Shown: piece by piece, positions 41,918-50,523 of the stretch
How positions within the stretch are numbered: the stretch's first letter is position 1
Layout of the letters: every line of letters begins with the position of its first letter
Source: Streptomyces sp. CB02009
GTDB lineage: Bacteria > Actinomycetota > Actinomycetes > Streptomycetales > Streptomycetaceae
Length of the DNA: 64,000 nt
Direction: 5' to 3'
Assembly (NCBI RefSeq): GCF_001905825.1
Contig: NZ_LIVV01000002.1
Span: 996,441 to 1,060,440, forward strand
Translations under genes and position numbers: made by a program
The notes under the pieces: model-generated
What the model was told of the DNA's origin: nothing
The model's database searches: none
Seen by the model: the letters and a program-made list of their open reading frames with translations, nothing else

Positions 41918-41942
41918 GGGGTCCCCCTTCGGGAAGGACGTC

Positions 41943-41996
41943 GGACAGTTGGAAGGTCGGACAGTTGGAAGGTCGGAAGGTTCACGAGAGCGTGAA
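41943..41996 (-). promoter_or_regulatory. Tandem repeat and palindrome upstream of the pyruvate oxidase gene
   Basis: Two back-to-back perfect copies of GGACAGTTGGAAGGTC (41943-41958, 41959-41974) followed by the palindrome TTCACGAGAGCGTGAA (41981-41996). They lie 26-80 bases upstream of the start codon, where an operator would be expected. Confidence 0.5.
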
Positions 41997-42272
41997 CCGG
42001 TCAGGATGAGCCGCGTTCCGTCGTCTGCCCACGCGGCCGGCATCGATGCGGCGGAGAGGAGCTGCCCAGGCGACCTGGTCGAGTGCGGCCTTCTCGGCGA
42101 ACTGGCGCGGGTCGAAGCCGCCGCGCCGTGCCCCCTCGTTCAGGGCGCGTATGGCCCGGTGGAACAGGGCACCGCAGCCAAGCACGGAGGGGCGGGCAGC
42201 TCAGGGAACGGCAGGGGCGCCGCGCTGTCGACCAGCCGACTTCGTCGGCAGCTCTGCGCCGTCGCTTCGACT
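41997..42272. other. Gene-free stretch
   Basis: About 275 bases between the pyruvate oxidase promoter and the end of the GST gene. I see no supported gene, hairpin or repeat. Confidence 0.5.
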
Positions 42273-43277
42273 TCAGGCATCGACAGTCGTCGAGTCCGGC
42301 GATGGCACGCGCTCCGATGGCGGCGGGGGAGCGGGCGGCGTGCCGTCGCCGAACGGATGTCCGCCGAGCTCCTCCCGCCCGTGCGGCGACAGCCAGCCGC
42401 GGGGGTCCGGGCCGAGGGGGACGATTCCGGTCGGATTGATGTCGTGATGGACGACGTAGTAGTGCGCCTTGATCTGCGCGAAGTCGATCGTGTCACCGAA
42501 ACCGGGCGTCTGGAAGAGGTCCCGTGCGTAGGCCCACAGCGCCGGGAGCTCGGTCAGCTTCTGCCGGTTGCACTTGAAGTGGCCGTGGTAGACGGCGTCG
42601 AAGCGTACGAGGGTCGGGAAGAGGCGGACGTCGGCCTCGGTGAGGGTGTCACCGACGAGGTAGCGCCGGTTTCCGAGCCGTCGTTCCAGCCAGTCCAGTC
42701 GTTCCCACAGCCTTCGGAAGGCCTCGTCGTACGCCTTCTGGCTGTCGGCGAACCCGCACTGGTAGACGCCGTCGTTGACATCGCGGTACACCTTGTCGGC
42801 CACGTCGTCGATCTCGTCGCGCCACCTCTCCGGGTAGAGGTCCGGCGCACCCTCGCGTTGGTGGTCCGCCCACTCGCTGCCCAGGTCGAGCGTGATCCGC
42901 TCGAAGTCGTTGGTGACCACCCGGCCGGTGGGGATGTCGACGATCGCGGGCACGGTGATACCGCTCGGATAGCCCGGTTCGCGCAGCAGGAACGCCTCCT
43001 GGAGCCTTTCGATGCCGAGGACGGGGTCCCGGCCTTCGGGGTCGAGGTGGAAGGTCCAACTGCGCTCGTCGTGCAAGGGGCCGGCGATTCCCATCGAGAG
43101 CACGTCCTCCAGGCCCATCAGGCGCCGCACGATCGCGCTCCGGTTGGCCCACGGGCAGGCGCGGGCGATGATCAGCCGGTAGCGCCCGGGTTCCACGGGG
43201 TAGCCGTCCTGCCCGTCAGCCGTGATCCGGGTCCTGATGTACGTACGGTCGCGCTCGTACGAGCCGTCACCGGTCAT
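42273..43277 (-). CDS. GST-fold hydroquinone reductase, ECM4/YqjG type
   Basis: 334 residues. Thioredoxin-fold N-domain with the catalytic Cys in ARACPWANRSAIVRRL (about residue 41), VPAIVDIPTGRVVTND as the cis-Pro loop, then an all-helical C-domain with LVGDTLTEADVRLFPTLVRFD and GHFKCN. Family members remove glutathione from glutathionyl-hydroquinones. Actinomycetes use mycothiol instead, so the true thiol here is probably mycothiol. The last 35 residues are Pro/Ser-rich. Confidence 0.9.
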   Translation of the reverse strand: MTGDGSYERDRTYIRTRITADGQDGYPVEPGRYRLIIARACPWANRSAIVRRLMGLEDVLSMGIAGPLHDERSWTFHLDPEGRDPVLGIERLQEAFLLREPGYPSGITVPAIVDIPTGRVVTNDFERITLDLGSEWADHQREGAPDLYPERWRDEIDDVADKVYRDVNDGVYQCGFADSQKAYDEAFRRLWERLDWLERRLGNRRYLVGDTLTEADVRLFPTLVRFDAVYHGHFKCNRQKLTELPALWAYARDLFQTPGFGDTIDFAQIKAHYYVVHHDINPTGIVPLGPDPRGWLSPHGREELGGHPFGDGTPPAPPPPSERVPSPDSTTVDA

Positions 43278-43482
43278 TGTCCGGACCGCCTTCCTCGTGT
43301 GCCCGCGGCCCGCGAATCGTCTACTGGAAGACCGTGTGTCGAGCCGTGCGGGATGTCCGATCGGCCATGCAGAGGCGCGGCTACCCGCCCAGGCCCGTAC
43401 TACGCCCGCCGGGTGTGTGAGAGGGCCGGTCGAATCTCCTTCAGGCCGAAGCCGATCCCGTGTCCGCCACGTACAGGAGCGC

Positions 43483-44031
43483 TCAGTCGGCCGGCGACCA
43501 GAAGGCCGCAAGAGTCCCGTTGCCCGGAGACACTCCCTTCCAGCCGCCCGGCACGTCCACCACGACCACACCCGCAGTCGGGAATCTCGCCCTGACGCGC
43601 TCCAGCAGGTCCCGGGATCCGCTCCCGCACAAGGCGGCGGCCAGCTGGTGGATGCCCGCGTTGTGGCCTACCAGCGCCACGCAGGAGAGGCCGGGTGCTC
43701 GCTCCGCCAGCACGGTGACCAGCATGCTCGGGGGCGCGTTGTACAGCCGCTCGTCGTACACGACGGGCGGAGGCTCCTTCAGCGCAGGGGCCGCGAGCTT
43801 CCAGGTCTGCCGTGCCCTGCGGGCCGGGGAGCACAACACCAGGTCGCACGTGGAACCGTACTCCGCGAGCCACCGGCCGGTCCGGGGCGCGTCGGCCTCT
43901 CCGCGTCTGCTCAGCGGACGGTCGAAGTCCTCGACCGGCTGCCTCTTCGGCACAGCCTTCGCGTGCCGCACGAGCAGCAACCGGCACGCGGAGGATGCCG
44001 GCGTCGGCCGGGTTCCGGGATTCGGGGTCAT
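43483..44031 (-). CDS. SixA-type histidine phosphatase
   Basis: 182 residues. Histidine-phosphatase motif RHAKA in CRLLLVRHAKAVPKR, then EDFDRPLSRRGEADA, SPARRARQTWK and the second catalytic His in ALVGHNAGIHQLA. Such enzymes in bacteria dephosphorylate phosphohistidine proteins (SixA) or small phosphates. ATG with AAGGAG well placed upstream. Transcribed alone. Confidence 0.88.
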   Translation of the reverse strand: MTPNPGTRPTPASSACRLLLVRHAKAVPKRQPVEDFDRPLSRRGEADAPRTGRWLAEYGSTCDLVLCSPARRARQTWKLAAPALKEPPPVVYDERLYNAPPSMLVTVLAERAPGLSCVALVGHNAGIHQLAAALCGSGSRDLLERVRARFPTAGVVVVDVPGGWKGVSPGNGTLAAFWSPAD

Positions 44032-44644
44032 GGCTGTCTCCTTCCGAGGGGGCCGTCGGCCGGGGATCCGGCCGCGAACGGATGGCCGCACCGTCCTTCC
44101 ACGTCCCACGTCCCACACGCCGACACCGTCGGCGACCGCGCGGCGGGCCCCTCCCCTGCTTTGACCAGCGGGCGGGGTGCCGTCGTCAGCGCACCTGCCC
44201 TTCACGAGTTCCTTCAAGCAGGCAACGCCGGGCTGACGGGGAATCCTCGTCGGCCCCGCCCCCTGGCGTCGGTGTCGTAGCCGATGCGGTTGACGTGGGG
44301 GATAGCCACTGCGATCCCCTGTCGGGCGAGTACGTCCCCGGCGCGGCCGACGACATGCCCCGTGTACGGCGGGCCGCCGTGGCCCTCGGACCCCGGGACC
44401 GGCCGTGCGCCACGCCGCGAACGAGGGCACGCGCGCGTGGACATGGATTGCCCTGGACGCCTGCGTGAGATGCGGTGCTTTCGGGGCAGCCGCACCATCA
44501 CCGGGGCGCGATGCGGCGAGAGGTCCGTCGTGCCCGGGGAGCGCGAGGGCCCGGGCCCTCGTTCAGGCACCGGCCCCACGTCCGGGCCCCAGCAGAGCAG
44601 GTTCGCCATGTTCAGGCAGTTGTTCCCGTAGGGAGAGGATCCTC
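44032..44644. other. 613-base stretch without a supported gene
   Basis: Divergent region between the phosphatase and the SRPBCC gene. A minus-strand frame at 44214-44370 reads GRAGDVLARQGIAVAIPH and could be a decayed gene fragment, but no start, ribosome site or family match is convincing. Confidence 0.45.
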
Positions 44645-45097
44645 ATGGCCGTCCGCCATCGGCTTGTCCACCGCCCCCCGAGCGACGTGTGGGCCGTACT
44701 CGCCGACCCGAGCCGCTACGGCGAGTGGGTGGTGGGTCCGTCCGATTCCACGCCACTCGACTCTTCCTGGCCGGAGGTCGGGTCCCGGCTCGGCTACACC
44801 GTCCGGCTGGGCCCCTGGTCCGGAGAGGGGACCACCACGGTCCGGCATGTCGATCCCGGCCGTGAGCTGGAACTGGAGGCGGCGTTCGGGGCTCTCGGTA
44901 CGGCAAGGATCTTTCTGCAGCTCAAGCCGTGGGGCGAGGAGACCCTGGTCGTCTGCGACGAGCACCCGCTGCGCGGCCTGGGCGGAACCTTGCACAACCC
45001 CGTCAGTGACGCAGCCCTCCAGCTCCGGCACCGCGGCATGCTGGCTCGCCTGGCCAGGACCGTGGAGCAGGATCACCACAGGAGCGGTCATGCCTGA
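44645..45097 (+). CDS. SRPBCC (START-like) family protein
   Basis: 150 residues. N-terminal helix and strand VDVWAVLADPSRYGEWVVG pattern (VHRPPSDVWAVLAD, then YGEW) typical of polyketide-cyclase/SRPBCC proteins that hold hydrophobic ligands. GGGAGAG upstream. Its 3' end overlaps the oxidoreductase start by 8 bases, so the two are co-translated; a role in presenting the oxidoreductase substrate is reasonable. Confidence 0.85.
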   Translation: MAVRHRLVHRPPSDVWAVLADPSRYGEWVVGPSDSTPLDSSWPEVGSRLGYTVRLGPWSGEGTTTVRHVDPGRELELEAAFGALGTARIFLQLKPWGEETLVVCDEHPLRGLGGTLHNPVSDAALQLRHRGMLARLARTVEQDHHRSGHA

Positions 45098-46679
45098 CGC
45101 GGTCGTCATCGGCGCGGGGCCGAACGGGCTGGTGGCCGCGAATCTCCTGCTCGACGCCGGATGGACGGTGGCCGTCCTGGAGGCCCAGAACGAGCCCGGC
45201 GGTGCGGTGCGCAGCGACCGCGGGGTGCACCCGGACTACGTCTCCGACGTCTTCAGCGCCTTCTATCCGCTCGCCGCCGCTTCGCCGGTCCTCGCGCGTC
45301 TCGATCTGGCCGCCGAGGGACTGCGCTGGAGCCATGCTCCGCGCGTGCTGGCGCACCCTCTCCTGGACGGCCGGTGCGCGGTGCTCGAACGCAGGGTCCA
45401 GGACACCGCGGCCGGGCTGGCGCAGTTCGCCGGAGCCGACGCCGAGGCCTGGGACAGCATGTACGGAACATGGGAAAGGATCGGGCCGGACCTCGTGGAG
45501 GCCCTGTTCACGCCCTTCCCTCCGGTCCGCGCCGGGCTCCGCCTGGCCAGGGAACTCCGTGCCGCGGGCGGGCTCCGCCTCGCGCGCAAACTGACGCTGC
45601 CCGTGCGACGCCTGGGGGAGGAGGAGTTCGCGGGGGAGGGCGGGCGGCTCCTGCTGACCGGGAACGCGCTGCACGCCGACCTGACACCCGAGGCAGCGGG
45701 CAGCGGCGGTTTCGGCTGGCTGATGTCGATGCTGGGCCAGAGCCAAGGGTTTCCCGTCCCCGTCGGCGGAGCCGGCGCGCTGACCGCCGCGCTGGTGCGC
45801 CGCCTGCGGCGTCGTGGGGGAGTCCTGCGCTGCGGGGAGCGCGTCGCGTCGGTCGTGGTGCGTGCGGGCACGGCGGTCGGGATCAGGACGGCCCGCGGTG
45901 AGACGGTCGACGCACAACGGGCCGTACTGGCCGACACCTCGGCCCCGGCGCTGTATCGCGAGCTCGTCGGTGAGGAGCACCTTCCGCCCCGTCTCGTGCG
46001 TGACCTGGAACGCTTTCACTGGGACTTCGCGACCTTCAAGGTCGACTGGGCGCTCACCGGCCCCGTGCCGTGGACGGCTCGGGGAGCGACCGGCGCGGGG
46101 ACGGTCCATGTGGCCGACGGTGTGGACGGACTGACCCGGTTCGCGGCGCAGCTCGCCATGGGGCACGTGCCCGACGCGCCGTTCGCGCTCATGGGCCAGA
46201 TGACGACCGCGGACTCCAGCCGCTCGCCCTCCGGTACGGAGTCGGCGTGGGCCTACACCCACGTACCGCAGCGCATCATCTCCGACGCGGGGCCCGACGG
46301 CATCACGGGCCAGTGGTCGGCGGGCGAGCAGGAGGCGATGGCCGACCGCGTCGAGAAGCAGGTGGAACGTTTCGCCCCCGGCTTCCGGGCGCTGATCGGC
46401 GCCCGCCGGATCCTGTCGCCCCCCACCCTCCAGGCCTTGGACGAGAACCTCCACAACGGCGCCGTCAACAACGGGACCACCGCCTTGCATCAACAGGCGA
46501 TCTTCCGGCCCACGCCCGGGACAGGACGCCCCGAGACTCCCGTCGAAGGCCTCTACCTGGCCTCCGCGGCGGCGCACCCCGGAGGCGGCGTGCACGGAGC
46601 ACCAGGGGCGAACGCGGCCCGCGCCGCGCTGCGTCGGCACGGACTGCATCGGCTGTTCCACCGGGCCCAGGAAGTCTGA
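45090..46679 (+). CDS. Phytoene-desaturase-like FAD oxidoreductase
   Basis: 529 residues. FAD motif VVIGAGPNGLVAANLLLDAG at the start, followed by AVLEAQNEPGGAVRSD, and a C-terminal EGLYLASAAAHPGGGVHGAP as in the CrtI/RetSat-like group of phytoene dehydrogenase relatives. No carotenoid genes are near, so the substrate is open. Overlaps the SRPBCC gene by 8 bases. Confidence 0.88.
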   Translation: MPDAVVIGAGPNGLVAANLLLDAGWTVAVLEAQNEPGGAVRSDRGVHPDYVSDVFSAFYPLAAASPVLARLDLAAEGLRWSHAPRVLAHPLLDGRCAVLERRVQDTAAGLAQFAGADAEAWDSMYGTWERIGPDLVEALFTPFPPVRAGLRLARELRAAGGLRLARKLTLPVRRLGEEEFAGEGGRLLLTGNALHADLTPEAAGSGGFGWLMSMLGQSQGFPVPVGGAGALTAALVRRLRRRGGVLRCGERVASVVVRAGTAVGIRTARGETVDAQRAVLADTSAPALYRELVGEEHLPPRLVRDLERFHWDFATFKVDWALTGPVPWTARGATGAGTVHVADGVDGLTRFAAQLAMGHVPDAPFALMGQMTTADSSRSPSGTESAWAYTHVPQRIISDAGPDGITGQWSAGEQEAMADRVEKQVERFAPGFRALIGARRILSPPTLQALDENLHNGAVNNGTTALHQQAIFRPTPGTGRPETPVEGLYLASAAAHPGGGVHGAPGANAARAALRRHGLHRLFHRAQEV

Positions 46680-46774
46680 AGCCAAGCCTTCCCCCCTCGT
46701 GGCGCGGCTCCCGACACGACAGCCGTGGACTGACAGCAAGGTGTTTTCGCCCCTTTTGGGGGAACCCGCTGTCC

Positions 46775-48241
46775 ATGGACCATTCGAAGGCACCCGTGCT
46801 CGACGCGCTGGCCGCGTACCACGCAACGAACCAGACGCCCTTCACACCGCCCGGCCACAAGCAGGGGCGCGGCGCGGATCCGCGCGTGCGGGCCGTCCTC
46901 GGCGAGAGCGTGTTCCGGTCCGATGTCCTCGCCATCAGCGGCCTGGACGACCGTACGTCGTCCCAGGGCGTGATCGCGGAAGCCCAGGAGCTGATGGCGG
47001 ACGCCGTCGGCGCGGAGCACACGTTCTTCTCGACCTGCGGCAGCTCACTCTCGGTCAAGGCCGCCATGCTGTCGGCGGCCGGGCCCCACGAGAAGCTGCT
47101 CGTGGGACGAGACGCCCACAAGTCGGTGGTCTCCGGACTCGTCCTCGCCGGCATCGTGCCGGTCTGGGTCGATCCTCAGTGGGACGCGGAGCGGCATCTC
47201 GCCCATCCGCCGTCCGCCGAGTCCTTCCGCGCCGCATTCGCCGACCATCCCGACGCGCGGGGAGCCCTGGTCACCACTCCGACGCCCTATGGCACCTGCT
47301 CAGACCTTCCCGCCATCGCCGAAGCGTGCCACGAGCACGGTGTGCCCCTCATCGTCGACGAAGCCTGGGGCGCTCATCTGCCGTTCCATCCAGAGCTGCC
47401 GACCTGGGCGATGGACGCCGGCGCGGACGTCTGTGTCACCTCCGTGCACAAGATGGGCTCAGGACTCGAACAGAGCTCGGTGTTCCATCTGCAGGGTGAC
47501 CTGATCGCACCGGAGACCCTGAAGAGCCGCGAGGACCTGCTGGGGACCACCAGCCCCTCCGTCCTCGTCTACGCGGCCCTCGACGGCTGGCGCCGCCAGA
47601 TGGTGCAGCACGGGCACGCCCTCTACGACGACGCGCTCGCCCTTGCGACGTCCGCACGGGCCCGGATCGCCGACATCGACGGGCTCCACGTCCACGGGCG
47701 CGACGACTTCTGCGGGCCCGGCCGCGCGGCCGACCTGGACCCCCTCCAGGTCATCATCGACGTCACCGCGCTCGGCACCAGCGGCTATCGGATCGCCGAC
47801 TGGATCCGATCCCACCACCACGTCAACCTGCACCTGTCCGACCACCGACGCACCAGCGCCCAGCTCACCCACGCGGACGACACCGCCACTGCCGACGCGC
47901 TGATCGCCGCCCTCGGTGACCTCGTCGATCACGTCGACGAGCTGCGCCCGGCACCCCGGCCGCATGTTCCCGACCCCGCTGAGTTGCGGCTGGAGCAGGC
48001 CGTACTGCCGCGAGACGCCTTCTTCGGGCGCGTCGAGCAGGTCCCGTGGGACAAGGCCGCCGGCCGCGTCAGCGCCGAGATGCTCACCCCCTATCCCCCC
48101 GGCATCCCTGCCGCGCTGCCCGGCGAAAGGCTCCATGCCGGCGTACTGCGCTACCTGCGCGGAGGCGTCGACGCCGGCATGGTCGTACCGGACGCGGCGG
48201 ACACCACGGTCCAGACGGTTCGGGTGACCGTCGAGGAGTAG
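46775..48241 (+). CDS. Orn/Lys/Arg decarboxylase family PLP enzyme
   Basis: 488 residues, the short aspartate-aminotransferase-fold type (no N-terminal wing). Motifs: TPFTPPGHKQGRGAD at residue 21, VGRDAHKSVVSGL, Asp195 in IVDEAWGAHLPFH and the PLP lysine Lys226 in SVHKMGSGLEQSSV; near the end SAEMLTPYPPGIP. It decarboxylates a basic amino acid, giving cadaverine, putrescine or agmatine; the substrate cannot be decided here. A short CCCC-TTTT-GGGG hairpin lies just upstream of the start. Confidence 0.9.
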   Translation: MDHSKAPVLDALAAYHATNQTPFTPPGHKQGRGADPRVRAVLGESVFRSDVLAISGLDDRTSSQGVIAEAQELMADAVGAEHTFFSTCGSSLSVKAAMLSAAGPHEKLLVGRDAHKSVVSGLVLAGIVPVWVDPQWDAERHLAHPPSAESFRAAFADHPDARGALVTTPTPYGTCSDLPAIAEACHEHGVPLIVDEAWGAHLPFHPELPTWAMDAGADVCVTSVHKMGSGLEQSSVFHLQGDLIAPETLKSREDLLGTTSPSVLVYAALDGWRRQMVQHGHALYDDALALATSARARIADIDGLHVHGRDDFCGPGRAADLDPLQVIIDVTALGTSGYRIADWIRSHHHVNLHLSDHRRTSAQLTHADDTATADALIAALGDLVDHVDELRPAPRPHVPDPAELRLEQAVLPRDAFFGRVEQVPWDKAAGRVSAEMLTPYPPGIPAALPGERLHAGVLRYLRGGVDAGMVVPDAADTTVQTVRVTVEE

Positions 48242-48294
48242 TACAACGGTCAGGTACGCGCCGGAGCGTCGGCACCGGCGCCGTCTTCCCGGGC

Positions 48295-49899
48295 TCACGC
48301 GGGCCCGTGCCAGTCCAGACAGAGGACGGTGGCGTCGTCTCTCGGCGGGCGGCCGCCGTACACGTCGGTGACCGCGCCGACCAGGGTGCGTACGACTTCA
48401 CGCGGGTGCTCGGCTTCGGTCTTGCGCAGGAGGGCGGGCAGGTCCACCGCTTCGGCTTCGCGTTCCCGCATGCCGTCGGTGTGGAGCAGCAGGCGGTCAC
48501 CAGGGCGCAGGTCGAGGTCATGGACCTGGTAGGCGCCCTGGGCGGGGACCCCGAAAGGCATGTCGATGGTCAGGGGCATCTCGGTGACCGTGCCGTCGCG
48601 CAGGAGGTAGGGCCAGGGGTGGCCGGCGTTGACGATGCGGGAGCTGGTTCCGTCCAGGGCGATGCGCAGAAGCTGGCCGGTGGCGAAGGTGTGGCGGCCG
48701 TGGTCGAGGAGGGCCTGGTGGGTCTGGCGGGCCTGTTCGGCGAGGTCGCTGCCGGCGCGGCGGGCGCCGCGGGAGGCGTTGACCAGAAGGGTGGCCATGA
48801 GCGCGGCGTCGACGTCGTGGCCCATGGCGTCCGTGATCGACAGGTGCAGGGTGTGGGTGTCGAGGCTGTAGTCGTAGGTGTCGCCCGCGATCTCGGAGGC
48901 CTGGACCAGGGCGCAGGCCAAGGTGAACTCGGGGGCTTCGCAGCACGCGGCGGAAGGCAGGAGCTGGCGCTGGATCTCAGCGGAGAGGCTGACGTGGGGG
49001 GTGGTGCGGTTGCCCCAGTGGTAGAGGTCGGTGAACCGGCGGTCGGTGACGATGATGTACGCGAGCGCGTGGGCGGCCTCTTGGACCTGCGTGGACACCT
49101 CTGGTGTGACCTGGGCGAGGAACAGTTCCAGGACGCCGATGACGTCGCCGCGGTTGGTGACCGGGGCGAGCACCCGTTTCCCGGCCGTACCGTCTGCGGC
49201 CACTATCAGCTCTTGGTAGCGCAGCACGTCGTCGTAGACGCTGCTGCCGGCGAGGGGGACCTGCTCGGCGGGCTGCTGCGGCGGCTCGGCCGCTGTGTCG
49301 TGGACCCGCAGGAGGCGCCGGCCGACGGTGTCGAGGAACAGGAACGACACGTATCTGGCGTCGAACCGGTCGCGCAGATTGCGCGCCACCACGTCGAGAG
49401 AGCGCACCGGCGCGGCACCCTCGGCCGCCGCCAGGACTTCGCCCAGGCCTGTCCGGTCACTCGCCGCGGTGGCCTCCCGGTCTGCGGGCTCTCGGCCCTG
49501 CCGGACGCGCGGGGGCGGCCAGGCGCGGACGGTCAGTACATGCTCCACCCCGCTCAGACGCAGCAGCCGGGCGACCGGTCGGCTGAGGGCGCTGAGCACA
49601 AGTGACTTCCCGGATTCCAGGGCCAGCCGGTTCAGGTCCAGCAGGGTGTGCAGGCCGGTCGTGTCGCAGAAGGTGACGGCGGAGAGGTCGACGTCGAGGC
49701 CGTCGCGGCTGCATTCCAGAGCCGCGACGAGCTCCCTCCGCAGTCCTCCGCTGTCTTCCGCGTCGATCGCACCACGCACGCGGGCCAGCCCACGCAGGGG
49801 CCCCGGCTCGAACACGACCCCGTCGGCAGAAGGGCGCATGGCGCTGCTGGTGCGCGCCGCCGGAGGGAGCGGCGCCCGGTCGTCCGAAGGAGAGGTCAT
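48295..49899 (-). CDS. STAS-GAF-PP2C (SpoIIE-type) phosphatase
   Basis: 534 residues. N-terminal STAS domain (about 25-125; [20 protein letters not shown], with the serine/threonine pair typical of anti-sigma antagonists), a GAF domain (about 150-300), and a PP2C domain with [48 protein letters not shown] and final [15 protein letters not shown] domain that resembles an anti-sigma antagonist joined to the phosphatase that would activate it suggests self-contained partner switching. ATG overlaps the regulator stop upstream (ATGA). Confidence 0.9.
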   Translation of the reverse strand: MTSPSDDRAPLPPAARTSSAMRPSADGVVFEPGPLRGLARVRGAIDAEDSGGLRRELVAALECSRDGLDVDLSAVTFCDTTGLHTLLDLNRLALESGKSLVLSALSRPVARLLRLSGVEHVLTVRAWPPPRVRQGREPADREATAASDRTGLGEVLAAAEGAAPVRSLDVVARNLRDRFDARYVSFLFLDTVGRRLLRVHDTAAEPPQQPAEQVPLAGSSVYDDVLRYQELIVAADGTAGKRVLAPVTNRGDVIGVLELFLAQVTPEVSTQVQEAAHALAYIIVTDRRFTDLYHWGNRTTPHVSLSAEIQRQLLPSAACCEAPEFTLACALVQASEIAGDTYDYSLDTHTLHLSITDAMGHDVDAALMATLLVNASRGARRAGSDLAEQARQTHQALLDHGRHTFATGQLLRIALDGTSSRIVNAGHPWPYLLRDGTVTEMPLTIDMPFGVPAQGAYQVHDLDLRPGDRLLLHTDGMREREAEAVDLPALLRKTEAEHPREVVRTLVGAVTDVYGGRPPRDDATVLCLDWHGPA

Positions 49900-50351
49900 G
49901 GCCGGCTCCCTGTGGACCCCGGTACTCGGGAAGAGCGGCCGGCAGGGGGCGAAGGCACGGCAGGCCCCGGTCCCGCGTCGGTGCGTCGGTCCACCGGACG
50001 GGGCGGCCGGCGGTGGTCACCGCCGGGGGAGGACGGGGCGGCCGCCGCGGACGTCGGGGCGAGGTGGGCCAGCAGGTGCAGGAGGTCCGCGATCTCGTGG
50101 TCTCCCTCGGCCGGGTGGCGGAAGTGGGTTCCGGGCGTGACCCTGTAGTGGTTGCGGCGACCATGCCGTACCCGGGTGAGGTACCCCGCGTGCTCCAGAT
50201 CGCCGACGATGGCCCCGGCCGCCCGCTCGGTGAGCCCACAGCACTGGGCCAGGTCACGCAGCCGGACCTGCGGATCGCGCAGGACCATGGCGAGGATCCG
50301 GGCGTGGTTCGTGACGAACGTCCAGCGGGTCCGAGGCCTCACCGACTCCAT
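49896..50351 (-). CDS. Winged helix-turn-helix transcriptional regulator
   Basis: 151 residues. MarR/ArsR-like winged helix from about residue 15 to 80: [20 protein letters not shown], the helix [19 protein letters not shown] and wing [11 protein letters not shown]. The tail (from about residue 100) is Pro/Arg-rich and disordered. The frame is open further upstream but the ATG at 50351 gives a normal protein. Coupled to the PP2C gene by ATGA. A palindrome in an AT-rich patch 19 bases upstream is probably its own operator. Confidence 0.85.
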   Translation of the reverse strand: MESVRPRTRWTFVTNHARILAMVLRDPQVRLRDLAQCCGLTERAAGAIVGDLEHAGYLTRVRHGRRNHYRVTPGTHFRHPAEGDHEIADLLHLLAHLAPTSAAAAPSSPGGDHRRPPRPVDRRTDAGPGPAVPSPPAGRSSRVPGSTGSRP

Positions 50352-50369
50352 GCCTGAATTATACGATTT

Positions 50370-50385
50370 GCGATTCCGGATTCGC
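50370..50385. promoter_or_regulatory. Palindromic operator candidate for the wHTH regulator
   Basis: GCGATTCCGGATTCGC, an inverted repeat with one mismatched pair, in the only AT-rich patch of the area (with TATAAT-like ATTATACG next to it), 19 bases upstream of the start. Confidence 0.55.
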
Positions 50386-50523
50386 GAAACCTGAACATCG
50401 AACGATGCGGACCGGTGACGCCCCCGGTCGGCACTCGGCGAAGCAGCCTCGATTTTTTCAGGAGCGGGCCCGGGTGGCGGCGGCTGTCGCGCGGTTCGCG
50501 GCGCGATCAGGTAGTCAGGAACG

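Noticed and set aside
44214..44370. Possible remnant of an oxidoreductase (GRAGDVLARQGIAVAIPH)
   Set aside because: Short, no start, and similarity too weak to name a family.
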